From Amycolatopsis regifaucium (GTDB taxonomy: Bacteria > Actinomycetota > Actinomycetes > Mycobacteriales > Pseudonocardiaceae): DNA of 64,000 nt. The translations under genes were made by a program, and so were the position numbers. The notes under the pieces are model-generated. The model was not told the origin of the DNA. It saw only the letters and a list, made by a program, of their open reading frames with translations, and did no database searches. The DNA lies in contig NZ_LQCI01000012.1 in assembly GCF_001613935.1 (NCBI RefSeq), positions 310,001-374,000 on the forward strand, given 5' to 3'. Shown here in pieces: positions 32,756-42,885 of this stretch; position 1 is the first letter of the stretch; each line of letters begins with the position of its first letter.

Positions 32756-34405
32756 TCAGGCCACCACTTTCGTACTCACGACCACGTCGGCGACATGAGT
32801 CCACAAAGGACTCTGACTGAACACGACGGTGGTCTTGCCGCGTCGCAGCTTCGCGACGCGTTCGGTTATGCGAGCTTCGGTGTGCGCGTCGACGGCCGAG
32901 GTCGGCTCGTCGAGCAGCAGGACATCGGCGTCGGTCGCCAGCGCGCGGGCCAGGTTCAGCCGCTGCCGCTGACCTCCGGAAACCTCACGCCCGCGTTCGC
33001 CGATGACCTCGTCGACGCCGTTGGGCAGCGCCTCCACGATGTCGTCGGCGTCCGCCGCGTACAGCGCTTCGGTGATCTCGACCTCGCCGGGCTCGGCGGG
33101 GGTGACCTGCTCGCGCAGCACCCCGGAGAACCAGATGTCCTGGTTGTGCGCGAACACGATCCGTCGCCGCAGTTCGGCGAGGGTGACCCGGTTCACCGGA
33201 ACCCCGCCCGCCAGGGCAGGTTCATCCGGATCGGTGAACCGCGCCATCCGCGAAGCCACCGCCTCGGCGTCGGCTCCGACGTCGATGACGGTCAGCTTGC
33301 CTGCCTCGGCCTTGATCCCGGACGTCTCGTCGTAGAGGTCCAGCGGGCCTTCCGGCAGCGGCACCTGGTTCTCCGGTTCGGCGAGCGTGCGTTCGGTGGA
33401 CAGCAGTTTGCACACCTTCCGCGCCGAAACCAGCGCGGCGCTCAGCACGCCCGCGAACTCGGTCGCGGTCGTCACCGGGATCACCAAGAACACCGAGATG
33501 CCGTAGAACGTGATCAGCTCCCCGATGCCGATGGTGCCGTTCATCGCCAGCTGCGCGCCCAGCCAGGTGATGACCACCGTGACCAGCCCCGGCAGCGCGA
33601 CCTCCGCCGCCGCGAGCCACGCCTCGCTGCGCCCCACCTCGACACCGGCCGCCCGCACTCGCTGGCTGGAGCGGCGGAAGCGGTCGAGGAACTGCTTCTC
33701 ACCGCCGACGCCGCGAAGGATCCGCAGCCCGGAGACGATGTCCGCGGCGAGCGCGTTGACCTCGGTCTTCTCCTCACGCTGTTTCGTCTGGCGCTTTTCC
33801 AGCGGCTTCAGCAGCGGTCCGATGCCCACCACCGCCAGCGGCACACCGATCAGCGCGACCACGCCGAGCAGCGGAGACGTCGTCAGCAACGCCGTCGCGC
33901 ACACGATGAACGCGATCAGCGAACCGAAGGCCCGGCCGAGCACCTCGAAGGAGTCGCCGATGGGGTTGATGTCGCTGGTGGTGATCGCGACGACGTCCCC
34001 GGTGGTGGTCGTGTCCCGCAGATTCACGCCCAGCTTCGCGGCGTGTTCGGTGGCCAGGCGCTGAGTGACCCCGGCACCGTGGATCCAGCAGCCGTAGGAA
34101 GCGAAATGCTGCACCGTGCCCGCGAGTGTCTGCGCGATGCCGAGTCCGGCCGCGGCGAGACCCCACAGCCAGACGGAGTCGCTGTCACCGCTGCCGATCG
34201 CGTCGATGCCCCGGCCGATCGCGACCGGCAGAAGCGCGATCGGCAGCGACCAGAGCGCGCCACTGATCGCCGAGACGGCGAGCAGTCCCGGCCGCGCGAG
34301 CATCATCGTGACCAGGTAGCGCCAGGCGGTCGGCTTGGCGGGCAGCCTCAGTCGCGGAAGGGGGTATGTGGCGGAAAGCACGATTGTCGACGGTAAGCGG
34401 ATCAT
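32756..34405 (-). CDS. Heterodimeric ABC exporter subunit B (lost Walker A and H-switch, intact signature)
   Basis: 549 aa from ATG 34405. It has a six-helix exporter membrane domain. In the nucleotide-binding domain the P-loop is destroyed: the position reads VIDVGADAEAVASRM (~373-387) with no Gly-Lys-Ser/Thr. The signature EVSGGQRQRLNLARAL (~474 onward) and Walker B VLLLDEPTSAVD are intact. The H-switch His is replaced (VVFSQSP, ~530). It thus complements subunit A exactly, completing one canonical composite ATP site. It is divergent from purL with 71 nt between starts. Confidence 0.88.
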   Translation of the reverse strand: MIRLPSTIVLSATYPLPRLRLPAKPTAWRYLVTMMLARPGLLAVSAISGALWSLPIALLPVAIGRGIDAIGSGDSDSVWLWGLAAAGLGIAQTLAGTVQHFASYGCWIHGAGVTQRLATEHAAKLGVNLRDTTTTGDVVAITTSDINPIGDSFEVLGRAFGSLIAFIVCATALLTTSPLLGVVALIGVPLAVVGIGPLLKPLEKRQTKQREEKTEVNALAADIVSGLRILRGVGGEKQFLDRFRRSSQRVRAAGVEVGRSEAWLAAAEVALPGLVTVVITWLGAQLAMNGTIGIGELITFYGISVFLVIPVTTATEFAGVLSAALVSARKVCKLLSTERTLAEPENQVPLPEGPLDLYDETSGIKAEAGKLTVIDVGADAEAVASRMARFTDPDEPALAGGVPVNRVTLAELRRRIVFAHNQDIWFSGVLREQVTPAEPGEVEITEALYAADADDIVEALPNGVDEVIGERGREVSGGQRQRLNLARALATDADVLLLDEPTSAVDAHTEARITERVAKLRRGKTTVVFSQSPLWTHVADVVVSTKVVA

Positions 34406-34463
34406 TACCCTCGGCGCGAATGATTTATGCGTAGGCGACCGCGAGCCGCCCTGTCCGCTCGCC

Positions 34464-34469
34464 TACTCT
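34464..34469 (+). promoter_or_regulatory. Leaderless -10 box TACTCT for purL
   Basis: TACTCT ends 7 nt before GTG 34477. No ribosome site is seen. Confidence 0.45.
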
Positions 34470-34476
34470 TAACGCC

Positions 34477-36786
<2,310 letters not shown>

Positions 36787-36842
36787 AAGATGTCGTGAGT
36801 GATCCGGGTCGTTCTAACGGCCCCGATCACTCACGACATCTT
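36787..36842. terminator. Perfect 18-bp-arm palindrome (CGTGAGTG family) in a convergent junction
   Basis: Arms 36787-36804 and 36825-36842 are exact reverse complements with a 20-nt loop. It begins directly after the purL stop. The right arm encodes the last three codons and stop of the convergent pentapeptide gene. A degenerate relative is at 45694-45730. Confidence 0.75.
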
Positions 36843-37667
36843 CGAACCTGGCGGGAGCTTCGCGCCCTCCAGCGACGGCGGCTCCGCGAAGGTGGCCACG
36901 GTGAAGTCGACAGGCGCTTCGACGACCAGGTTGTCCATCGACACCCTTCGTTCGAACCTCGCCCCGGTGAGTTCGAGCTTGCCGTGGATCTTCACGTTCT
37001 CGAGCAGGAACTTCCCGGACAGCTGAGCGTCGGTGAGGTCGAGATAGGTCAGCACCTCGCAACGATCCGCCCCGAACCAGCCGACCCGCCTGCCGAGCAA
37101 CCCCAGCTTGTCGAGCCGGGCGTCGCTCAGGTTGAGCGACAGCGTCGGCCCGGTGGTCCCGGCGTGGGGAAGGATGTCGCGGATCAGCCGCTCCGCCGCG
37201 CGCCTGACCAGCCGTTCACGCTCGGCCTCGGCTCGGCTTTCCTTGCCCCACTTGATGTCCCGGTCGAAGTTGGGATGGTTGAAGGGCCGCCGCAGGTACG
37301 CGCACAACACGTCGAGCACCGTCTGCCGGTATTCCGGCCGCGTCCTGGCCAGGCCCGCCAGCGAGTGCATCGCCCCGACCCGGACCTGGTCGGCCTCGTT
37401 GCCCAGCAGCTCGATCGACTTGGCGAAGCGTTCGTCCGAGATCCGGCTGCGCTCGATCTCGTGCCTGTCCTCCTCTGTCCGCCTTCGCCTGTCGTTGAGC
37501 CAAAGTCCGTAGAGCGCGGCGATCGCCCCACCGGCGAGAGCGCCGGTCTTCAGCGCGTCACCGCGGCTGGTCGCGCGATCCGTGAGCAACCAGGCGGTGA
37601 CGCCGACCAGCACCACGACCGAAGACAGCAACGTCCAGAGCAGCGGTGACCGGAGCAGGCGCCTCAT
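36831..37667 (-). CDS. Pentapeptide-repeat-type membrane protein (short paralogue)
   Basis: 278 aa. N-terminal residues ~8-28 and ~40-58 are membrane segments (LLWTLLSSVVVLVGVTAWLL is the first). A charged helix follows, then a HEAT-like block (SDERFAKSIELLGNEADQVR, GAMHSLAGLARTRPEYRQTV, DVLCAYLRRPF), then a beta-helical C-terminus of pentapeptide type (LNLSDARLDKLGLLG, YLDLTDAQLSGK). It overlaps the upstream paralogue by 4 nt. Its last three codons come from the palindrome at 36825. The function is unknown; this design is common in actinomycetes. Confidence 0.75.
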   Translation of the reverse strand: MRRLLRSPLLWTLLSSVVVLVGVTAWLLTDRATSRGDALKTGALAGGAIAALYGLWLNDRRRRTEEDRHEIERSRISDERFAKSIELLGNEADQVRVGAMHSLAGLARTRPEYRQTVLDVLCAYLRRPFNHPNFDRDIKWGKESRAEAERERLVRRAAERLIRDILPHAGTTGPTLSLNLSDARLDKLGLLGRRVGWFGADRCEVLTYLDLTDAQLSGKFLLENVKIHGKLELTGARFERRVSMDNLVVEAPVDFTVATFAEPPSLEGAKLPPGSKMS

Positions 37668-38773
37668 CCGTCTTTCACCGTCAACCGCGCACGGCCGTCG
37701 GGCAGGTTCTCGACGACCCAGCCCGCCGGGAGTTCGTGGTCCCTCGACGGTTCCACGGTCGTGTTGTACAGCGACACGGAATCCGGTGCCTTGCGGAACT
37801 TCAGGTCGCTGAAGCCTTCGAACCGCGCACGGCGAAGATCCAGTGTCTTCGCGAACTCGGCTTCGGTGAAGACGGCGTTCTTCGCGAAGACACTGTCCTT
37901 AAAGGACGTCTCGCCCGCGAACACCGTGCCGTCGAACTCGACGTCCTCGGAGAACTGCACCCCGCTGAACCACGCTCGCTGGGTGAACTTGGCTCCACGG
38001 CAACGGAAGAAGCCGATGCGTTTGTCTTCCTTCGTGCCCGCGCCGGTCAGGTACACCGGCCCCAGGAACACGCAGCCGGACAGATTGGTGCTGTTGTACA
38101 GCCCGCCGTAGCGGAGCAGCAGCTTGCCGATCTTCCGGTCCGACAGATCGAGGTACTCCAGCACCGCGCCGGTCAGGTCGAGGTCGTACCCGCGCGTGCC
38201 CTCGGAATCCGCCGAGGGCAACAGCTCGCCGATGAGCCGTTGCGCGGTCTGCCGCACCTGGAGTTCCTGGTCCTCCGCCACCTCGCCTTCCTTGGGAGGA
38301 GTGTTCCCCGGCAGTTTCGCCGTGTCCGCGTACCGCGGATGCTTGAACGGCCGCCGCAGGTACGAGCACAGGATGTCCAGCACGGTCTGCGTGTAGATCG
38401 CCCGTCCGCGGGCCAGTCCCGCCAACGCGTGCAGGGCCCCCACCCGCACCTGGTCGGCGTCGTGCCCGAGTAGCTCGACGGCCTTCGCGAACCGCTCGTC
38501 CGAGATCCGGTCCCGGTCCTGGTCGGCCCGCCGAAGTTCCAGTTCCTGCCGCTGGCGCTCGATCTCCTGCCGCCGCTCCTCGACGCGGCGGCGCCGGTCG
38601 TTGAGCCACAACGCGTAGAGCGCGACGACGGCGCCACCGGCGATACCGCCGGTCTTCAGCGCCTCGCTGCGGCTGGTCGCCGGGTCGGTCAGCAACCAGC
38701 CGCCGACGGCGAGCAGCAGCACGAGGGAGACGACGAACGTCCAGAGCAGCGGAGAGCGAAGCAGCCGCTTCAT
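37664..38773 (-). CDS. Pentapeptide-repeat-type membrane protein (long paralogue)
   Basis: 369 aa. It shares the N-terminal RLLRSPLLWT start, the two membrane segments and the HEAT-like block (RISDERFAKAVELLGHDADQ, then VLDILCSYLRRPF) with its downstream neighbour. A Glu/Arg-rich coiled-coil-like insert (residues ~62-88) is longer here. The C-terminal ~150 residues are a clear quadrilateral beta-helix with Phe at about every fifth or twentieth residue (GAKFTQRAWFSGVQF, DVEFDGTVFAGETSF). The tandem pair arose by duplication and is probably co-translated. Confidence 0.78.
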   Translation of the reverse strand: MKRLLRSPLLWTFVVSLVLLLAVGGWLLTDPATSRSEALKTGGIAGGAVVALYALWLNDRRRRVEERRQEIERQRQELELRRADQDRDRISDERFAKAVELLGHDADQVRVGALHALAGLARGRAIYTQTVLDILCSYLRRPFKHPRYADTAKLPGNTPPKEGEVAEDQELQVRQTAQRLIGELLPSADSEGTRGYDLDLTGAVLEYLDLSDRKIGKLLLRYGGLYNSTNLSGCVFLGPVYLTGAGTKEDKRIGFFRCRGAKFTQRAWFSGVQFSEDVEFDGTVFAGETSFKDSVFAKNAVFTEAEFAKTLDLRRARFEGFSDLKFRKAPDSVSLYNTTVEPSRDHELPAGWVVENLPDGRARLTVKDG

Positions 38774-38777
38774 CTGC

Positions 38778-39611
38778 TCAGATTACGAAGAAGTTGCGGA
38801 CACAGAAGGACTTGTCCGGGTTGTCGTCCGTGGAGATCCCCGACCCGCTCACCTTCTTGCCCTTCACCGTGCCTTCGATGTCGCCGTTGACGAAGCCGTC
38901 ACCGATGCCGGAAGTGGAGGTGATCTCCAGCTGCGCCGGCGCCGGGGCCATGATGTCGATCGAGTTGCCCATGGACTCCTTCATGTCCGCGCAGACCAGC
39001 GACAGCGCGCCCGCCTTGTCACCGGCGCTCACCTTGGCGAAGAAGTCCTTGAGGTTTTGGACGCCCTTCGGGTTGCCTTCGGAACCGGTGCCACCGCTTT
39101 CGCTGCTCTTCGGGCTGCTCTTGGGCGCACTCGACTTCGGGCTGCTCTTCGGCGCGGAGGGCGGCGCCTGCTCGGACGACGACGCGGGCGGCGGCGCGGC
39201 CGTGTTGTTCCCTTCGTCCTTGCCGAGCAGGAAACCCGGCGCGACGAAACCGGTGACACCGAAGGCGATCAGCACGACGACGCCGATCACGATCCCGATG
39301 ATCAGGCCGGTCTTGCTCTTCGGTGGCGGCGCGGGCGGGCCGCCGTAACCCTGCGGGTAGCCGGGGTTGTTCGGGTCCCAACCCTGCTGCTGCGCGTTCG
39401 GATCCCAGCCCTGCTGGGGCTGTTGCGGGTACTGCTGGGTCTGGTCCCAACCCTGCTGGGGCTGCTGCTGATACTGCTGGTTCGGATCCCAGCCCTGCGG
39501 TTGACCGTACTGCTGAGTCTGATCCCATCCACCCTGCTGCGGGTAGCCGCCGGGCTGTTGTCCCTGTGGGTCTTGGCCGTAGGGCTGGCCTGGCTGGGGT
39601 GGGTAGGTCAT
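38778..39611 (-). CDS. Gln/Pro-rich single-span membrane protein with a C-terminal Cys-pair domain
   Basis: 277 aa from ATG 39611. Residues 1-95 are a low-complexity cytoplasmic region with repeated QGWDPN, QGWDQTQQY and QQPQ units. Residues ~98-125 form one membrane segment (GLIIGIVIGVVVLIAFGVTG). A Ser/Pro/Lys linker with PKSS repeats follows, then a ~95-residue extracytoplasmic domain with two Cys (LVCADM and SFCVRNF). It resembles the protein at 29144-29929 in design. The repeat-rich tail suggests a scaffold or binding role, but the function is unknown. Confidence 0.7.
   Translation of the reverse strand: MTYPPQPGQPYGQDPQGQQPGGYPQQGGWDQTQQYGQPQGWDPNQQYQQQPQQGWDQTQQYPQQPQQGWDPNAQQQGWDPNNPGYPQGYGGPPAPPPKSKTGLIIGIVIGVVVLIAFGVTGFVAPGFLLGKDEGNNTAAPPPASSSEQAPPSAPKSSPKSSAPKSSPKSSESGGTGSEGNPKGVQNLKDFFAKVSAGDKAGALSLVCADMKESMGNSIDIMAPAPAQLEITSTSGIGDGFVNGDIEGTVKGKKVSGSGISTDDNPDKSFCVRNFFVI
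38780..38785 (-). promoter_or_regulatory. Leaderless -10 box TAATCT for the long pentapeptide-repeat gene
   Basis: On the minus strand TAATCT ends 6 nt before ATG 38773 and lies in the last codons of the upstream gene. Confidence 0.4.
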
Positions 39612-39735
39612 CGGTCTCGCCTTCCGTGCTGGGGCCTGAGGCTGGAGATCAGACGACCGGCGGTCAGCGCTGGTTCCGGATCCGCCCGTGCCAGGAGTTC
39701 AGGGGCATTCTGCTCGGAAGGTACCTCGACCGCGA

Positions 39736-39766
39736 AAGCGGCTCCCGGCGAGGCCGGGAGCCGCTT
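39736..39766 (-). terminator. Strong hairpin terminator after the first lysozyme gene
   Basis: 14-bp perfect GC-rich arms (39736-39749 and 39753-39766) enclose a 3-nt loop. It lies 18 nt downstream of the lysozyme stop. No T-tract follows, as is common in actinomycetes. Confidence 0.75.
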
Positions 39767-39784
39767 CTTCACGAAATGCGCAGC

Positions 39785-40630
39785 TCAGCCGTTGGCCAGT
39801 GCCTGCAAGCGGTCGTAGGCGCCGTTGAAGGTGTTCTGGTCGAGCGGGCTCGAGGTGTACTGCCACACGGTGTAGAAGCCCCAGCCGTAGGGCAGGGAGC
39901 CCACGGTGGAGGCGTAGCGCGCGACCCACAGCGGGACCGTGCCACCGAAGTTCTGCGTCGTTCCGACGCACGTGCTCCACCAGCTCGTCGAGGTGTAGAT
40001 GACGGGCCAGCGGCCGGTGCGCGCCTTGTAGCGATCGTGGAACGCCCGGATCCATGCCCCCATGGACGCCTGGCTCAAGCCGTAACAGGTGGCCCCGTAC
40101 GGGTTGTACTCCATGTCGAGCGCGCCCGGCAGGGTCTTGCCGTCGCCGGACCAGCCCCCGCCGTTGTTGATGAAGAAGTCCGCCTGCGCGGCGCCGCCGG
40201 AGACGTTGGGCAGCGCGAAGTGGTACGCGCCGCGGATGAAGCCCTGGTTGTAGGAACCGTTGTACTGCTGGGCGAAGTACGGGTTCTTGTAGCTGGTGCC
40301 TTCGGTGGCCTTCGTCCACACGAAACGCTTGCCTTGTCCCCACCAGTAGGCCCAGTCGACGTTCTGCTGATAGCTGGCGACGTCCATGCCCGCGACGGTG
40401 GCGAGCACCCCGGCCTCAGGCTGCGGCCGAGCGGCCTTGGCCTTGGATTCCGGGGTGGAGGTGTCCCCTTCCACGCGCCGGATCTGCGATCCGATGGTGT
40501 GGTCGTTCTGCTGGAGATCCTGTTCGATCGACATGATCTCCGGTGACGGAGTCGCCGATGCCTGGACCGTGCTGCCGAGCAGGAGCAGCGCGGAGCCGAC
40601 GGCGATGGCGATTCTTCGGGAAGTGCGCAT
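39785..40630 (-). CDS. Secreted GH25 lysozyme (muramidase) 1
   Basis: 281 aa from ATG 40630. A signal peptide (RRIAIAVGSALLLLGSTVQA) is cleaved near residue 26. After a ~55-residue charged propeptide-like region, the GH25 domain begins at GMDVASYQQNVDW (Asp nucleophile region). It contains FVWTKATEGTSYKNPYF, RGAYHFALPN and the catalytic DxE in ALDMEYNPYG, ending in VWQYTSSPLDQNTFNG. It cleaves MurNAc-GlcNAc bonds outside the cell. It lies directly downstream of a paralogue on the same strand, with its own upstream hairpin. Confidence 0.9.
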   Translation of the reverse strand: MRTSRRIAIAVGSALLLLGSTVQASATPSPEIMSIEQDLQQNDHTIGSQIRRVEGDTSTPESKAKAARPQPEAGVLATVAGMDVASYQQNVDWAYWWGQGKRFVWTKATEGTSYKNPYFAQQYNGSYNQGFIRGAYHFALPNVSGGAAQADFFINNGGGWSGDGKTLPGALDMEYNPYGATCYGLSQASMGAWIRAFHDRYKARTGRWPVIYTSTSWWSTCVGTTQNFGGTVPLWVARYASTVGSLPYGWGFYTVWQYTSSPLDQNTFNGAYDRLQALANG

Positions 40631-40661
40631 ACGACAATCCCTTCACGATAACCCTCGCTGA

Positions 40662-40687
40662 GGACGACTAACTGCAGGTAGTCGTCC
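40662..40687. promoter_or_regulatory. Hairpin/operator GGACGACTA...TAGTCGTCC upstream of lysozyme 1
   Basis: 9-bp perfect arms enclose an 8-nt loop, located 32-57 nt before the lysozyme start. It could be a protein site or a 5' leader hairpin. Confidence 0.45.
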
Positions 40688-40813
40688 CGGCACGATTGTT
40701 GACGACGATGTCGGGTTTGTCACTAACTTCCGTGAAATTGGTACTACACGTGGGTGATTTTCATTTCCATCTTGATGGTGTTGTGTGATCTTGTAACACC
40801 CACGAGAGTGGGC

Positions 40814-41632
40814 TCAGCCGAGCGATAGGGCACGCACGTGATCTTCCGTGCCGTTGAACCAGTTCTGGTCGCCGGGCAGGCTGCCCTTGTCCGAAAACTG
40901 CCAGATGGTCTGGGCCTTCCAGGCGGCCGGAAGCTCGCCGATCTCCGTGTTGTAGCGCGCGAGCCACAGCGGGTTCTGCCAGAAGGCGTTGCTGTTGCCG
41001 GTGCAGCGCTTCCACCAGCTCGTCGACGTGTAGATCGTCGGATGCCGCCCGGTCCGCCCCCGGTAGGTCTCGGCGAACGACGCCATCCACGCGACCATCT
41101 GCGCGGGAGTCTTGCCATAACAGGTTTCGCCGTACGGGTTGTACTCGATGTCGAGCGCACCCGGCAGCGTCTTGCCGTCGCCGGACCAGCCGCCGCCGTG
41201 ATCGACGAAGTAACGCGCCTGCGCGGCGCCGTCCGAGATGTCGGGACGCGCGAAGTGGTACGCCCCGCGGATCAGGCCGACGCCGTAGGAACCGTTGTAC
41301 TGCTGGGGAAACCGAGGATTGACGAACCCGGTGCCCTCGGTCGCCTTCACGTAGACGAACTTCGCCCCGGTCTTGGCCGCTCCTGGCCAGTCGACGTCGC
41401 CCTGATGTCCGCTGACGTCGTGACCGAGGGTCTGCCCCTCACCGCCGTAAAGCGGTCCGGGCGCGGCGTTGACGCCTTCGTGCAGAGCGATCTGCGAGCC
41501 GGCGTAATGCTCCTCGGCCCCGTCGTATCGGGGCCCGGCTTGCTGTGCCGAAGCGGGGGTCTGCGCGATCAGCAAGACCCCCGCCGCGAGGACGGCCCCC
41601 CAGCCTTTCGAACACACTCTGCGACTCATCAC
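40814..41632 (-). CDS. Secreted GH25 lysozyme (muramidase) 2
   Basis: 272 aa counted from GTG 41632; the ATG at 41629 is equally likely. The signal peptide (GWGAVLAAGVLLIAQTPASA) ends near residue 29. The GH25 domain starts at GHDVSGHQGDVDW and has KFVYVKATEGTGFVNPRF, GAYHFARPDI and the DxE pair in ALDIEYNPYG. It shares the GGGWSGDGKTLPGALD block with lysozyme 1, so the two are recent tandem duplicates. The 182-nt gap between them holds the promoter of lysozyme 1. Confidence 0.9.
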   Translation of the reverse strand: MMSRRVCSKGWGAVLAAGVLLIAQTPASAQQAGPRYDGAEEHYAGSQIALHEGVNAAPGPLYGGEGQTLGHDVSGHQGDVDWPGAAKTGAKFVYVKATEGTGFVNPRFPQQYNGSYGVGLIRGAYHFARPDISDGAAQARYFVDHGGGWSGDGKTLPGALDIEYNPYGETCYGKTPAQMVAWMASFAETYRGRTGRHPTIYTSTSWWKRCTGNSNAFWQNPLWLARYNTEIGELPAAWKAQTIWQFSDKGSLPGDQNWFNGTEDHVRALSLG

Positions 41633-41733
41633 GTCGCCACGATCCCCCGCGGAAAGGGAATCAGCGACTCGAACATCACCCGAAAGAGTTGCTCTCAGCG
41701 TGAATATATTGCGCCGAATGGGTTAGGCGAGCC

Positions 41734-42399
41734 CTAACGACGCTCGTCCAGAAGGGCTTTGGCGAGATGCTCCGAGGGGACGATCGCGGTGAGCCGGTCG
41801 TGCGGATTGATCGCCACCGGATGCCCCGCGAGCAACGGCACCATGTCGCGGCCCAGCACCGCGCGGGCGTGTGGCCATTCGCCGGGGACCAGCGACTTGG
41901 CCGTGTACGCGGGTACGAGCACCCGGCCGTCGGTGTTGTGGAAGCCGATCACCGTGCGCTGCACCGGGGAAAGGGCGTAGACGAACAGTGTCGAGTCGAG
42001 GAAGACCTTCGGCAGGTCGGCGACCGGACGGTGGTTCGTGCGCACCAGCTGCAGCATCTGTTCGAGCTCGTTACGCGGCTCCGGGAAGCCGAGCGCCTTG
42101 GGCGAGGGCCGGTAGCGGTCGTTCGGGTGGAAGTCCTCGACGATCTCGCCCGCGCCGTTCACCGGGTACGCGCCGACGACCGCCCAGGACGGGACCGGGC
42201 CGTCGGGGTCGAAGGCCTCGTCGATGACGTACAGCCAGCTGTTCGGATTGGCCTTGGCGTTGGCGCGCATCTCGTCGGTGATCTTCGGCTTGGCCGGTTT
42301 CCGCTTGCCCGCCAGGCTCGACGCCGACCGATCCGCCTCGTCCCGCTGCGCCATCGCCATCCCCACGTTCCGGGTGCCTGAAGGTTTGTTCGCGCTCAC
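41734..42399 (-). CDS. Type VII secretion system-associated protein (SseB-like fold)
   Basis: 221 aa. After a basic, disordered N-terminus (KRKPAKPKITDEMRANAKAN) comes a conserved domain beginning NSWLYVIDEAFDPDGPVPSW. A DFHPNDRYRPSPKALGFPEP block and a central FLDSTLFVYALSPVQRTVIG strand pair follow. The C-terminal ~70 residues (VLVPAYTAKSLVPGEWPHAR) resemble the SseB N-terminal fold. Proteins of this type are annotated as T7SS-associated in actinomycetes. Here it is 38 kb from the ESX genes at the left edge. It is divergent from the SCP-like gene. Confidence 0.65.
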   Translation of the reverse strand: MSANKPSGTRNVGMAMAQRDEADRSASSLAGKRKPAKPKITDEMRANAKANPNSWLYVIDEAFDPDGPVPSWAVVGAYPVNGAGEIVEDFHPNDRYRPSPKALGFPEPRNELEQMLQLVRTNHRPVADLPKVFLDSTLFVYALSPVQRTVIGFHNTDGRVLVPAYTAKSLVPGEWPHARAVLGRDMVPLLAGHPVAINPHDRLTAIVPSEHLAKALLDERR

Positions 42400-42401
42400 T
42401 C

Positions 42402-42407
42402 TACTGT
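42402..42407 (+). promoter_or_regulatory. Leaderless -10 box TACTGT for the SCP-like gene
   Basis: TACTGT ends 6 nt before ATG 42414. Confidence 0.4.
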
Positions 42408-42413
42408 TCTCCC

Positions 42414-42794
42414 ATGGCCTCTTCGCGTTCGGTCGACCCCGCTGAGTTACGTGCCGCGATCACGGCGATTTCCACCTGGTTGAGCGGATCCGGTCCGGAT
42501 CCGGCCCGTCCCGAGCTGGCCGCGGCGGTGCGGCTGAGCCTGCGGACGCTGGCCGCGGACGCGCCGGGGAAGAGTGTCGAAGTGCGGGTGCCGCCGTTCG
42601 CGGCGGTGCAGTGTGTCGAAGGACTGCGGCATACGCGCGGGACGCCGCCGAACGTCGTCGAAACGGATCCGCGCACGTGGCTGGAACTGGCGACCGGGCT
42701 GCTGAGCTGGGCCGACGCCGTCGAATCGGGCCGGGTCACCGCTTCCGGGAGCCGGGCCGACCTCGCTCGCTGGCTGCCGCTGGTCCGCCTCTGA
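42414..42794 (+). CDS. Sterol-carrier-family protein (bacterial SCP-like)
   Basis: 126 aa. It is a single small alpha/beta domain with the blocks GKSVEVRVPPFAAVQCVEGL, TPPNVVETDPRTWLELATG and a Ser-Gly-Ser-Arg-Ala-Asp-Leu C-terminal turn, typical of the actinobacterial SCP-2-like family. In Mycobacterium the orthologue (Rv0807, from memory) is beside purF, as it nearly is here. A lipid or cofactor-binding role is assumed from fold only. Confidence 0.7.
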   Translation: MASSRSVDPAELRAAITAISTWLSGSGPDPARPELAAAVRLSLRTLAADAPGKSVEVRVPPFAAVQCVEGLRHTRGTPPNVVETDPRTWLELATGLLSWADAVESGRVTASGSRADLARWLPLVRL

Positions 42795-42804
42795 ACCCCG
42801 TCCC

Positions 42805-42865
42805 GCGTGCGATGAAAGGCCCCTTCATCGCAAAATTTGCGATGAAGGGGCCTTTCATCGCACGC
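42805..42865. terminator. Near-perfect 61-nt palindrome between convergent genes
   Basis: 30-nt arms meet at one central base (42835). It shares the core CATCGCAAAATTTGCGATG with 27379-27431, but the inner TGAAGG dyads are in the opposite orientation. It lies between stops at 42794 and 42886. Confidence 0.75.
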
Positions 42866-42885
42866 ACGCGGGGGAAGAACCGGCC

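Noticed and set aside
31967..34396. 809-codon open frame opposite the ABC exporter genes
   Set aside because: It spans two ABC genes and their junction on the wrong strand and is low-complexity (Arg/His/Gln/Asp). The exporter subunits on the other strand have clear motifs.
40749..40804. Inverted words CGTGGGTG and CACCCACG between the lysozymes
   Set aside because: They are 40 nt apart with a weak stem; a clearer hairpin exists at 40662. Chance pairing is plausible.
40631..41733. Possible c-di-AMP (ydaO) riboswitch upstream of the lysozymes
   Set aside because: Such riboswitches often precede wall hydrolases in actinomycetes, but I could not find the conserved core motifs in either upstream region.
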